Assembly: GCF_040712315.1 (NCBI RefSeq)
Contig: NC_134015.1
Span: forward strand, 21,515,614-21,579,613
DNA length: 64,000 nt
Source: Castanea sativa
Lineage: Eukaryota; Streptophyta; Magnoliopsida; Fagales; Fagaceae
Direction of reading: 5' to 3'
Numbering within the stretch: the first letter of the stretch is position 1; each line of letters begins with the position of its first letter. The notes beneath the pieces are model-generated. The model made no database searches and had not been told where the DNA came from. It saw only the letters and a program-made list of their open reading frames with translations. The position numbers were made by a program, and so were the translations under genes. This document shows positions 34,766 through 45,908 of this stretch, piece by piece.

Positions 34766-35137
34766 GGGTAAAATGCAAAATTGACCCTCTAAGTTTTTTC
34801 AAATTTCATTTTAGTTCTCTAACTTTGTTTTTGTTCATTTCAGTCCTCTAACTTTTAAGTTTATTCAATTAAGGCTTTTATATAAACTTTTGCCATATGT
34901 TGTGGTTAATTTTTCAATTTTATAAATTTTTCTTCAAAATTTTGAAATTAAAAAAATTCAATTAATGATTGAAAAATATTTTCCAGATTTTTTTTTCCAA
35001 AAACTTTTAATAAAAGTTAACAGAAATGCCATAATTGAATAAATCTGAAACTTAGAGGATTGAAATGAATGAAACCAAACTTAGATGATTGAAATGAAAT
35101 TTGAAGAAAGTTAGAGGGTCAATTCTGCATTTTAGCC
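34766..35137. mobile_element. Mutator-like MITE, copy 2 (372 bp), TSD TAAATTTAG
   Basis: The ends GGGTAAAATGCAAAATTGAC and, inverted, GGCTAAAATGCAGAATTGAC are flanked by a perfect 9-bp TSD TAAATTTAG (34757-34765 and 35138-35146). It is the same family as 24999-25334. Confidence 0.88.
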
Positions 35138-35309
35138 TAAATTTAGTTTTGTTAGTATTAATTCACGAAATTAGTTTTTTTAATTCATCAAACTATCGTT
35201 GGTTTTGTTAGCATTAAACTAATTTATGTAATTGATATTTAAAAATGAAAGCCCCACTTAAAATTATTGCCTTAGACCCCCAACTATATCAAGCCGGTGC
35301 TAACTATGA

Positions 35310-35526
35310 CTAATGCTCTTTAAGAAAACTATATTCATCAAGTATCAAATTAAAGTTGAAATTTTTAGCAATTTCCATTTCAATATAGACAACCAAAATT
35401 ATTTGTGATAAACTCGTCTGTCTGCTAACTAATTGATCATAAATTGATCATGTGGACAGTAGAATAGTCACTAGTTGTTGTGGACACTAGAAGAGTCAAA
35501 ACAAGACAAATTAATATATCAATAAG
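35310..35526. other. Host segment 2, left piece
   Basis: It aligns to 20840-21000 of segment 1 (TTTTTAGCAATTTCCATTTCAAT against TTTTTAGCAGTTTTCATTTCAAT and AAAACAAGA...TCAATAAGAT). It ends exactly at the gypsy element's target site. Confidence 0.7.
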
Positions 35527-35531
35527 ATGGT

Positions 35532-36273
35532 TGTGGGGAGTGAAATGACCCCGGTGGGTATATGGGCCTTTGGGCCATGCTAAGGAGGGCCGACCTGCTC
35601 CTGGGTTAAGATTTTGTTAGTACTACGGGTCGGCCCATACGCCGAGGATCCGAGGATCATCCGAAGGGTGATTTGCTCCTCGGACGGGTATGGGAGAACC
35701 AGGGACTTCATTATAAAGGTTAAGGGACGACTCGGTGAAGACCAATGGTTAAAAGGGGTGAATCCTTGAATGTCCTAGAAGCACCAATATTTGAGAAATA
35801 CCAAAGATAAAGGCTGCCACTTCCACATTAAAGACTCTGCACCTACCTCCCTAGCCGCATTAATGGGGAAGTGACCCCTGAACAGTGGAAAGGAAACTTC
35901 TAGTCACTATCCATAGGCACTAAGGAGAAAAATATCTAGGGGGAAGGGGGTGAAAACAACACGTGGACAAAGTATCAGAAAGAGAGATATTTAAAGGGGA
36001 ACTTAGAACAATAGAGGGGGATCTTCTTTTTGGAACGGAAAAAAGAAAGAAAAGAGAAATAATAGAAAAGGAGTTCTCGGCTTACGTCCGAGGAGGTTTA
36101 TTTGCAATAATTGTTTGTTGTTAATAAATGTTTTTAGCTTTGGAATTGTTATCAAATCCTCAATACTTCTAACCTGGGTTTCAAGCCCACACTCTAGAAA
36201 TTTATATTGTTGAAGGCTCATTGGGCCTGAGCCCATAGCTGTTCTTGGGTTCAGGTGCAATTGTGCACTTACA
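35532..36273 (+). repeat. 5' LTR of the gypsy element
   Basis: TGTGGGGAGTGAAATG to GTGCACTTACA. A TATA-like TATTTAAAG is at about 35989, and CCGAGGAGG/CTCCTCGGAC words recur. A related solo LTR is at 62905-63672. Confidence 0.92.
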
Positions 36274-36292
36274 ATTGGCGCCGTCTGTGGGA
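36274..36292 (+). other. Primer binding site
   Basis: TTGGCGCCGTCTGTGGGA starts one base after the LTR. TGGCGCCGT is the usual PBS core of Tat/Athila elements. Confidence 0.7.
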
Positions 36293-36320
36293 AACCTAGT
36301 CTAGAAGAAGTGGGGATAGG

Positions 36321-37700
36321 ATGGCAGGCTTAGGTTCTCACCATGCAGAATCACAGGGATCACGACTGGAAGATCATTTCGAACGTCTTGAACGTCGAAG
36401 GGATCGTGAGGGAAGTGTCCATACAGAATACCCAGGCGCTAGCCATACTCATGGTGGGGGTGGCACCACCCACGAGGAGGGTTCTAAATCCATGCAGAAG
36501 GAAATCAATCGTTTGAAGAGAAAGTTACGCCGTGCTAAACGTAGGTTTTCACCGTCCTCATCTAATCATTCCTCAGAGGAGGATAGGGGAGGTGGCTACA
36601 GCTCAAGGTCGCGCTCCCCCACCAGTGCAACGTCCTCCGGTGAGGAGGACGACCAGCCAACTCGCGGACGTAAGAAGCTTCATTCTAGGGGCTTAGGCAA
36701 CGATGCTATGAGTAGGGCGTTGCACCAACTCTCCAAATCTCTGTTTACACGAAGGATTGAGAAAGGAAGGCTTCCTAGGAGGTTTATCCAGCCCACTTTT
36801 ACCATTTACAATGGCCGGACTGATCCGATGGAGCACGTGAGTCACTTTAACCAGAGGATGGCGGTGCACTCTCACAACGAGACCCTGATGTGTAAAGTTT
36901 TCCCCTCTAGCCTGGGACCTGTTGCTATGAGGTGATTCAACGGCCTTAAATCGGGGTCTATAGGTTCGTTTGGGGAGCTTACTAGAGCATTCATTTCGCG
37001 GTTCATTACGTGTAGCAGAGTACCTCGGCCATTGGACTCTCTGTTATCCATGACCATAAGGGAAGGGGAGACGTTGAAAGCATACTCCGACCGTTACTGG
37101 GAGATGTTTAATGACATAGATGGCGACTTTGATGAGGTGGCGCTTAATACCTTTAAGGTAGGCCTTCCTACTGATCACGACCTGAGAAAGTCTTTGACTA
37201 AAAAGCCCGTCCGCAGTGTACGTCGCCTTATGGACCGTATTGACGAGTACAAGAGAGTGGAGGAAGATCAACAGCAACGAAAGGGTAAGGAGAAGGTTAT
37301 CCCGCAGGAGAAAAGGGATTTCAGGTCGGACAAGTACCACAATAACAGGCCGAGGAGAGATTACGTTGGGCAGTCCGGCTCGGCAGCACCTCCGGCCGTG
37401 AACACTGTGTTCCGAGAACCAGTACATCAGCTGCTGGAGAAAGTTCATAAGGAACCCTTCTTCAAATGGCCTGGTAAGATGGCAAGAGACCCTGCGAAGA
37501 GGAATCAGAACCTTTTCTGCCAATACCATCAGGATGTGGGCCACACTACCGAGAATTGTCGGACCCTTTGGAGCCACTTCGAGCAGCTTGTCAGTGAAGG
37601 AAAACTGAAGCAACACTTGTGCCAACCTAGCGGGCCGGGCAGTCAATCTGGCTCAAACAATCAGAGGAATAATTCATCTCGGCCGGCTTTAGGAACAATT
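36321..37700 (+). pseudogene. gag of the gypsy element
   Basis: The start at 36321 (MAGLGSHHAES) opens a charged, Ser-rich N-terminus with a basic run (NRLKRKLRRAKRRFSPSSS, a possible nuclear or RNA-binding patch). The retrotransposon gag domain follows from about 36770 (TFTIYNGRTDPMEHVSHFNQ ... EGETLKAYSDRYWEMFND). A variant zinc knuckle is at 37518-37559 (CQYHQDVGHTTENC). One in-frame TGA at 36933-36935 replaces what is normally a Trp in this block, otherwise the frame is continuous into protease. Gag builds the particle and packages RNA. Confidence 0.85.
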
Positions 37701-38360
37701 AATGTTATTTTTGCTGCACCTGGCAGGACCGGTTCGGCTCCCACCAGGGTGATGGCAGTTTCCCATTCTCAGGCCGAGGAGGCAGGCTGCAGGCCAAAGA
37801 GATTGAAGGCCATTTTGCCCATCTTGGGATTCTCCGAGGAGGATAAGGCTGGTACCATTCAGCCTCATGATGATGCTCTTGTGGTCACTCTTAGGATAGG
37901 GAATTATGATGTGAAGAGGGTGATGATAGATCAGGGCAGCGGTGCAGATATCATGTACCCTGATCTATTTACAGGGTTAAGACTGAAGCTGGAAGATCTT
38001 ACTCCCTATGACTCGCCACTTATAAGCTTCGAAGGGAGAGCTGTTGTGCCGAGGGGATAGATCCGTTTGCCCGTTCAATCCGGATCAGAAACGGTGGAAG
38101 TGAATTTCATTGTCGTTTATGTGTACTCTCCATACACGGCCATCCTTGCCAAACCTTGGCTGCACGCTCTGGGGGCTGTCTCCTCTACCTTGCATGTTAA
38201 AGTTAAATTCCCCTCGGGGTAATGTGTTGAGGAAATCCTCGGCAACCAATCGGTGGCCAGGCAGTGCATATCGGCTGCAGTACTGCATCAGACAGAAGCC
38301 GAGTCTTCGGCTTTAATAACCAAAGACTTATAGCAGTTAACAGCTCCTAATGCATCTGGA
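37701..38360 (+). pseudogene. Retropepsin-like protease region of pol
   Basis: The aspartic protease active site is read at 37928-37948 as DQGSGAD, preceded by VKRVMI. Relatives have D-x-G-S-S-A-D. The same frame continues through three in-frame stops at 38058 (TAG), 38220 (TAA) and 38331 (TAG). The protease would process the Gag-Pol precursor. The stops leave the copy unable to make it. Confidence 0.8.
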
Positions 38361-39480
38361 ATGGTGACAGGAGAGGAGACACATTGTGAGGAGTTAGAGA
38401 AGTTTCCAGTAGCCGATTACCCAGAGAGGTTCTTCCAAGTCGGCATACTTTTGCCACACCAAGAGAAGATCGAATTGTTAGAATTTATGAAGGACAATAT
38501 TGATGTTTTTGCGTGGGATCCTTACGAAGCTCCAAGCGTCGATCCGAGCTTCATTTGTCATCATTTAAATGTCAACCCAGCTATTGTTCCGAGAAGGCAG
38601 CCACCTCGGCGTTCTTTCCGCAGAACATTCGAGGCCGTGAAGGAAGAGGTGCTTAAACTCAAGAAAGGCCGGGGCTATCAAAAGTTTTCTACCCCGAGTG
38701 GTCGTGGCCCATACAGTTGTTGTTAAAAAGAAGAATGGAACGTGGAGGGTATGTGTGGACTTTACTAATGCGAACAAGGCCTGTCCCAAGATTCGTTCCC
38801 AATGCCGCGTATTGATCAACTGGTGGATGCCACTGTCGGACATCCTCGGATGAGTTTTTTGGACGCCTTCCAGGGTTACCACCAGATTCCCTTGGCATTG
38901 GAGGATCAAGAGAAGATTGCCTTCATTACTCCGACGGGGAATTATCATTATAAGGTCATGCCATTTGGTTTGAAGAATGCTGGGGCTACCTACCAAAGGA
39001 TGATGACTAGAATGTTCGAACAGCAAAGACCGTTGAAGTATATGTGGATGATATGGTGGTTAAGAGCAAAACAATACCCTCACACGTGAGAGACTTGGCT
39101 GACACCTTTCAGGTGTTAAGAAAGTACAAGCTGCGCCTTAATGCCTCAAAATGCTCTTTCGGCGTTGGGTCTAGAAATTTTTTGGGGTACATGATCACTC
39201 ATAGAGGCATAGAGGTAAACCCAGCACAGGTTAAGGCTATTCAGGACTTGCAGCCTCCTCGGAACCCAAAAGAAATCCAGAAATTAACCGGAATGATTGC
39301 CGCCTTGAACAGATTTATATCTCGGTCAGCTGACCGATGTCGTCCTTTCTTTCAGTTGTTGAACAAGTGGAAAGGGTTTCAATGGACCGAGAACTGCGAG
39401 TTAGCTTTCCAACAGCTTAAGCGATATCTCTCTCGGCCACCCATTCTCTCTCGCCCGGAGGCACATGAGATTTTGTCCGC
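38361..39480 (+). pseudogene. Reverse transcriptase region of pol
   Basis: Conserved RT blocks are present: WRVCVDFTNANKACP, then MPRIDQLVDATVGHPRMSF with LDAFQGYHQIPL, FITPTGNYHYKVMPFGLKNA, and the catalytic YVDD at 39041-39052 followed by FLGYMITHRGIE. They lie in at least three frames. Small indels near 38670-38690, 38790 and 39025 shift the reading, and premature stops follow each shift. Confidence 0.88.
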
Positions 39481-39829
39481 TTATTTGGCCGTGGCCGTCC
39501 ACGCGGTCAACCTTGTCCTCATAAGGGATGATAACGGTGTGCAAAGACCGGTATATTACGTTAGTAAGTCTTTAAATGATGCCGATATGCGTTATCTACC
39601 CTTGGAGAAAGTGCTTCTAGCTGTAGTTCATGCTACACGAAAGCTTCCTCATTATTTTCAGTCCCATACTATGGTGGTTCTTACCCAATTGCCTCTCAAG
39701 GCAGTGCTACGTAGCGCTGATTACTCGGGCAGGGTAGCAAAGTGGGGGACCATCCTGGGGGCTTTTGACGTTAAATACAAGCCTCGCACCTCTGTGAAGG
39801 GCCAGGTTCTCGCTGACTTAGTGGCAGAG
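39481..39829 (+). pseudogene. Ty3-type RNase H (degenerate, connection domain)
   Basis: The block from about 39465 (LSAYLAVAVHAVNLVLIRDD ... RPVYYVSKSL) to KGQVLADLVAEF corresponds to the ancestral RNase H. It has Ala/Tyr where the first catalytic Asp should be. This loss is expected in Tat elements, which use a second RNase H domain instead. It is open within the frame 39044-40075. Confidence 0.75.
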
Positions 39830-40920
39830 TTTACCGAACCATTGCTGGAAGAAACTCTGAAAGAGGCGCGTGCTGATGAGAAATCAGTTGGTGTGATCAC
39901 AGCTACAGTTCCTCCGACTTGGAAAGTGTATGTGGACGGGGCAGCTAATCAAAAAGGGTCAGGTGTTGGGCTCGTCTTGATGTCCCCTGAGGGAATTGTC
40001 TTCGAAAAATCTCTAAGATTGGCATTCTTGGCTACTAATAATGAAGCCGAGTATGAAGCATCTTATTGGGCATGAAAATGGTACGTGTGATGGGTGGCAA
40101 GGAAATCCACGTGTTCTCGGACTCTCAGTTTACCGAACCATTGCTGGAAGAAACTCTGAAAGAGGCGCGTGCTGATGAGAAATCAGTTGGTGTGATCACA
40201 ACTACAGTTCCTCCGACTTGGAAAGTGTATGTGGACGGGGCAGCTAATCAAAAAGGGTCAGGTGTTGGGCTCGTCTTGATGTCCCCTGAGGGAATTGTCT
40301 TCGAAAAATCTCTAAGATTGGCATTCTTGGCTACTAATAATGAAGCCGAGTATGAAGCAGTCTTATTGGGCATGAAAATGGTACGCAGGATGGGTGGCAA
40401 GGAAATCCACGTGTTCTCGGACTCTCAGTTTACCGAACCATTGCTGGAAGAAACTCTGAAAGAGGCGCGTGCTGATGAGAAATCAGTTGGTGTGATCACA
40501 GCTACAGTTCCTCCGACTTGGAAAGTGTATGTGGACGGGGCAGCTAATCAAAAAGGGTCAGGTGTTGGGCTCGTCTTGATGTCCCCTGAGGGAATTGTCT
40601 TCGAAAAATCTCTGAGATTGGCATTCTTAGCTACTAATAATGAAGCCGAGTATGAAGCAGTCTTATTGGGCATGAAAATGGTACGCAGGATGGGTGGCAA
40701 GGAAATCCACGTGTTCTCGGACTCTCAGTTGGTGGTCGGCCAGGTCACGGGGACCATGGAGGCTAGAGATCCGCGGATGCAGGAATATTTGGCCCAGGTC
40801 AAGCGTCAGCAAACTGAATTTGATTCCTTCATCTTAGCTCACATCTCTCGAAGCGAAAATACCCATGCAGACTCCTTAGCCACGCTGGCAACGTCTTCAG
40901 CTCAAGGCGTGCCCAGGGTT
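39830..40920 (+). pseudogene. Archaeal-type RNase H domain, N-terminal part present three times in tandem
   Basis: A 300-bp unit occurs at 39830-40128 (299 bp), 40129-40428 and 40429-about 40728. Each encodes KVYVDGAANQKGSG (catalytic Asp), ATNNEAEYEA (Glu) and HVFSDSQ (Asp). Only the last copy continues into LVVGQVTGTMEARDP and the C-terminal SRSENTHADSLATLA with the fourth acidic residue. Copies differ by only a few bases. Copy 1 lacks one G after GAAGCA, which shifts the frame. Copies 2 and 3 are in frame with each other and with integrase. The domain would remove RNA during reverse transcription. Confidence 0.9.
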
Positions 40921-42236
40921 ATCCTCGTCGAGGATTTGCTAGAACCCACTCTTACCGTTGTCAACGCGCCTCGCATTCATCTGATAAGGCCTGGGCCTAG
41001 TTGGATAGACCCGGTCGTGTCTTTTCTTAAGAATGGCATCCTTCCCGAGGACAAATCTGAAGCTGATAAGATACGTCGAAAGGCACCACGCTTCTGGTTG
41101 TCCGAGGATCAGAAATTGTATAAACGCTCCTTTTCAGGACCGTACTTGTTATGTGTGCACCCTGACTTAACGGAAGGGCTTTTGGAAGAACTGCATGAAG
41201 GGATTTGTGGCAGCCACACTGGGGGAAGATCCTTCGCCACGCTAGCTCGACTCGGGGTTATTGGTGGCCCAATATGCAAGGAGGCTCAAGACTACACTAG
41301 GAAATGTGATCAATGCCGGAGGTTCGCTCCTAACATTCATCAACTGGAGGAGTTCTTAACCCCTTTCCGATCCGCAGCCCTTCCCACGGTGGGGATTGGA
41401 CATAGTTGGGCCATTTCCGAGGGCAAACAGTAACAAAAGATGGCTGCTTGTAGGAACGGATTACTTTACTAAATGGGTCGAGGCGGAGCCCCTGGCAAAC
41501 ATTAGAGACGTTGATTCCAAGAAGTTTGTGTGGAAGAACATCGTCACTAGATTTGGAATACCACATACACTTATATCAGACAATGGTGTTCAATTTGACA
41601 GCAAAGCTTTTAGGAAGTATTGCGGTGATATGAGCATCATAAACGAGATATTCCACCCCAGCTTATCCTCAGGGAAATGGACAAGCCGAGGCCGTTAACA
41701 AGGTCATAGTCAGTGGGCTGAAGAAAAGGTTAGACGACGCGAAAGGCAGATGGGTGGAAGAACTCCCACATGTCCTGTGGACGTATCGGACCACACCGCG
41801 TAGGTCCACTAGAGAAACACCATTCTCTATGACTTATGGAGCCGAGGCGGTGATACCCTTAGAATTTGGCTTTCCCACCCTGAAGACGAGTTCTTTTAAC
41901 CCCCATAGCAACGATGGACTCCTGGAGAAAGATCTTGACTTACTTGAAGAACGACGCGAGGCAGCCATGGTCCAGATGGCTTATTATCAACAAAAACTTA
42001 AACGGGGATATGATGTCCACGTGAAGCTAAGGCCACTAGCGCCTGGGGATCTTGTATTAAGAAAGGTTGTGGGCACTTCAAGGAACCCAGCTTGGGGTAA
42101 GCTCGGACCAAACTGGGAAGGCCCCTATCGAATTGTTTCAGTAGCAGGTATAGGGTCGTATCGGCTAGCTGATCTAGATGAAAGAATTGTACCACGCCCA
42201 TGGAATGTAAATAACCTGCGAAGGTATTATTATTAA
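40921..42236 (+). pseudogene. Integrase region of pol and C-terminus
   Basis: The HHCC zinc finger lies at 41194-41316 (HEGICGSH ... CDQC). The catalytic core has VGTDYFTKW (first Asp, about 41459) and ISDNGVQFDS (second Asp, about 41578), with NGQAEAVN (Glu, about 41679) in another frame. A C-terminal tail (YDVHVKLRPLAPGDLVLRKV and WEGPYRIVSV) ends at the TAA at 42234. Frameshifts near 41370 and 41670 break it. Integrase inserts the cDNA; the 5-bp TSD is its footprint. Confidence 0.88.
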
Positions 42237-42305
42237 TAAAGTGTGTTTTTGTTTGTAATCAGTTCAAAGTTGTAAATATCGCAAGAGTTTCCAACTACTA
42301 TCCAT

Positions 42306-42965
42306 AAGAATCAAACAGAAACTTGGTTAAGTGTAGTCCTCGGACCACAAACCTTGTGGAAATTGATATCTTTTCATTTGTTAAACAGAACCTTAGTTAT
42401 GCCGGGTCCTCGGACCTCCTACTTTGGGAAAATTAACATTTGAAGTTACTACTCTTAAGAATCAAACAGAAACTTGGTTAAGTGTAGTCCTCGGACCACA
42501 AACCTTGTGGAAATTGATATCTTTTCATTTGTTAAACAGAACCTTAGTTATGCCGGGTCCTCGGACCTCCTACTTTGGGAAAATTAACATTTGAAGTTAC
42601 TACTCTTAAGAATCAAACAGAAACTTGGTTAAGTGTAGTCCTCAGACCACAAACTTTGTGGAAATTGATATCTTTTCATTTGTTAAACAGAACCTTAGTT
42701 ATGCCGGGTCCTCGGACCTCCTACTTTGGGAAAATTAACATTTGAAGTTACTACTCTTAAGAATCAAACGGAAACTTGGTTAAGTGTAGTTCTCTGACCA
42801 CAAACCTTGTGGAAATTGATATCTTTTCATTTGTTAAACAGAACCTTAGTTATGCCGGGTCCTCGGACCTCCTACTTTGGGAAAATTCACGTTTGAAGTT
42901 ACAACTGTTAAGAATCAAACAGGAACTTGTCTAAGTACAGTCCTCGGACCGCAAATTGTATCACT
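42306..42965. repeat. 151-bp tandem repeat, about 4.3 copies, in the gypsy element
   Basis: AAGAATCAAAC recurs at 42306, 42457, 42608, 42759 and 42910, exactly 151 bp apart. Units contain TCCTCGGACC twice, a word also common in the LTR. Tandem repeats between pol and the 3' LTR are typical of Tat/Ogre elements. Confidence 0.95.
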
Positions 42966-43571
42966 GTTCTTACTCTTATCACATGTTATAGGGAAATTAT
43001 TATCTCTCCATTCGTTAATTTGGATCTTAAGTTCTTCATTTTTGAGTGACAAATCGATTCTTGTGAGGAATGGTCTTTGGACCTTACGCCCTACTGAAAG
43101 TAATACGTCAGGCTACAAAGGTTTAACATCTAAGGTTATGTGAGTTATCTACACTGTGACATTATTTAATATCTAAGGTTATGTGGCAATTTAGAAGTCC
43201 TAATGGTTTGCATGGTGGAGTCATATTTATTCTGTTTTCCCTGTCAACTATTTGTTATTGTGAACTTTCGTGGCAAACACAAGAAGAATAAAGCAAAACA
43301 AAGGCAACAATATTGAAAGCCGAATAAAAATGTTTTTCATTAATTATATACAAGGAAGGGGAGTACAAAAAACTTCCTAGACTAGGCCCTAAACTAGGGA
43401 AGGGGGTCTTGAAGGGAGCTGCTGCCAGTCTGGGCCTCGGTACTCTTCAATTCCAATTCAAAGGTCGACAAGGCACATTTCCCTTTGTCTCGTTGAAGGA
43501 ATGAGGGGCTCACGCCGGGGACTTCCTACTTTTCGGCACCGTCACACTTGTCCTTCTCTTTATGGGAACCT

Positions 43572-45908
43572 TCAGTTCTCAGGAGTAGGAGCAAGCTCTT
43601 GCACCACAGGAGGAAGAGCAGGAGAGTCAGGAACAGGAGGGTCTTCAATTTCCTGTATGTCTAGGGGAAGCCAAATGTTCTCGGGCTTCCTCAGTTCGGA
43701 AACTTGAGGAACCCCTGCTGCATTCATGGCCTCCCCCCAGACCTGCTGACAGTACTCACGGCACAAGGCCGCAAAAGCCTCTGTCAGCTCCTCTTGCGTT
43801 TTGATAACCCCCTCCTGATAACTGGTCTTCTTCGCGGCCTCTAGGGCATGCTTGTGGGCGTGAGCTTCCTCTTTCGCCCGTGTAAGCTCCTTTTCCAAGT
43901 CGGAGCGTGCCTGTTGGACTTGGGCAAGCTCGTCATCCTTTTGACGGAGGAGCTTATGCTGCCCCTCTACTTGACTCCCCATCGTCTTCAAGCTGGCCTT
44001 ATCGCCGTCTCTCTCTTTTTTCAGGTCGGCCAGCAGTAAAGTGAGCTCTCTCTGCGCCGGGGCTGGTCCGAGGAGACCTTTCGCCTCTTGTCTTAACTCC
44101 CCGCTCCATCCCAGCGCTCTTTCGAGAATCCTCCACGAACTTCTCGGCCGCAAAAACCTCTTGGATGGACTGCAAAAATGTTAGAGGGTCAATGCGGTAA
44201 AGTGTTTATAAATAAATACGTAACATAAGTGCGAGGTGGAACTTACCGCAGCTAAACCCCTTTTCGCTGAGAGGAACAGCTGTTGGCCGGCTCCATCTTC
44301 TCCAAGGATTCCATATCCTTGGGCAACGAAGAGGACGCTCCAACACCTCGGCTAGATGGTGGGCGTGGCCTTGTTGGACCGCCCCGATGCCGGAGGGCAG
44401 GGAATAGGGCGTCGTCCGGCCTCAAGTCGGGAGACCAGGTGGTGGTGCTCGTCGTACCTCGGCCACTTCCCTGATCTCCCCACTCTCAACTGAGCGGGCG
44501 CGCCCTTTGCCTTTGTCCGGCTTCTGTTGTTGGGCCAGCGGCGGTTGCTGTTTTAGTTTCTTTGCTTTCTCCCCACCAGCCCCCTCGGCGTCCACCTTTC
44601 TCTTCTTCTTAGAATCATCTGTGGGAGGTTTTGTCTCGGCTGACGGAGGGGGTGATGGCAAAGCAGGGGGAGCTTGGGCCCCTTTTGCTCCTTTCTTTGC
44701 CACTCGGGCACCTCTATCGGTCATGAGATCCTTAAGCTTGTCCATTTCTTCTTCGATTGAACTGTCTTCTAGACGCGCTATCACTAGACCCGCGATCCCA
44801 GAGGCCTCGGCTTCTTCTTCCTCCTCATCGGAGAGGATAACAAATGGGTTTCCGCGAGGTCGTGGAGAGTCCTCGAGCTGGAAATGTTTTATCTCCTTGT
44901 CCAAAGTGTTTGAAGAGGACACTCGCTCCTCTAGGACAGCAATGCCCTGAGAGTGCACGGTGAGGGGGATCGCCGCTATGGGCTGTGTGTACAAAACGGT
45001 GTGAGGTGCGTCAGGGAGATCGTGATCGTCCAAAAAGTGGGGCCGGGCTACGTTTATCCTCTTTCGCCTTTGGTCACCCGCGACTATGGCGTTTTCTATC
45101 TCCTGGAAGTCCGAAGAAATGGGATCGTACCCCAGAATCAGATGAGCAGTCCTGAGTTGTAGGTCCTCGCTGACAAACACCTCGGAGCGCAGTACTCGGT
45201 TTAGATCTGCAACGTTGCAGTGGCTCAAGCGTGGGCGCACGTGTTGCTTATCTGCAAAGAAAAACATCAAAGCAAACGAACATGGTCAGATTCACACAAC
45301 ATATAATAAACTTAAATAAACATGAATACATGGGACTCCGCTTTTGTGTGAGGGTTAGAGGAAGTTGTGCGGTGGGGAGGTTAATCCGAAGGTGTCGCAC
45401 CCCGGATCTCCCCACTCAATCGGGCAAGCTGGAGGCCGTCGTGCCGGTTCCCGTGAGATGATCGGGTAGTCATCCTTCATGCCTTTGTTGGATTTGGGCG
45501 TACGGGAGATTAGCCTAACGACGCTCGGAGCGGGATTTAATGTAGTAACCTACATTGGTGAGTTTATGGCACTCGTACGGAAAAGACGACATCGTGCCAG
45601 GTGAGGTTTAGACCCATTTGCTCGTTTAGAGCATCGACGCTACCCAAAACTCTAAAAACGTTTGAGGTGCACTGATCGGGACACAACCGGTGGTTGCGGA
45701 GGTACTCCCTAGTTACAGGCTTCATTGGGAGGGTCATCCCACCCTCTACAAAGGCTACCATTGGGATGATAACCTCTCTGGCCTTTCTAGAGCCGGCCAC
45801 GGCTTCCGCCGGGCAATATTTTAAACCTACATCGTCGGGAATGTGATACTTGGCTCTGAAGCCTTCCATTCCAGCGGCGGTATCAACTAGACACTTAAAT
45901 TTTCCCAT
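43572..45908 (-). pseudogene. Antisense gene of the gypsy element (spliced-looking, NLS and coiled coil)
   Basis: Minus-strand coding blocks run 45908-45564 (MGKFKCLVDTAAGMEGF, opening), 45251-44422 and 44153-43572. Introns are suggested by a TTTCTTTGCAG acceptor before 45251 and by a good GTAAGT...TTTTTGCAG pair bounding 44246-44170 (77 bp). The middle block is acidic (SDEEEEEAEA), then strongly basic with KKKRKV, a classical nuclear localisation signal, and EKAKKLKQQ. The last block is a long coiled coil (LLRQKDDELAQVQQARSDLE) with a Pro-rich end. Tat/Grande elements are known to carry an antisense ORF here, but its function is unknown. The exon 1-2 phase does not close cleanly and at least one frameshift lies near 44100, so this copy is probably defective. 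Confidence 0.65.

Noticed and set aside
37044..37646. 200-codon minus-strand ORF opposite gag
   Set aside because: Shadow of the gag frame; no motif of its own.
42306..42965. Regularly spaced repeats that could be mistaken for a CRISPR array
   Set aside because: The whole 151-bp unit is repeated with no unique spacers, in a plant retrotransposon.
44507..44950. Plus-strand ORF of 147 codons opposite the antisense gene
   Set aside because: Complement of the NLS/acidic block; composition fits a shadow frame.
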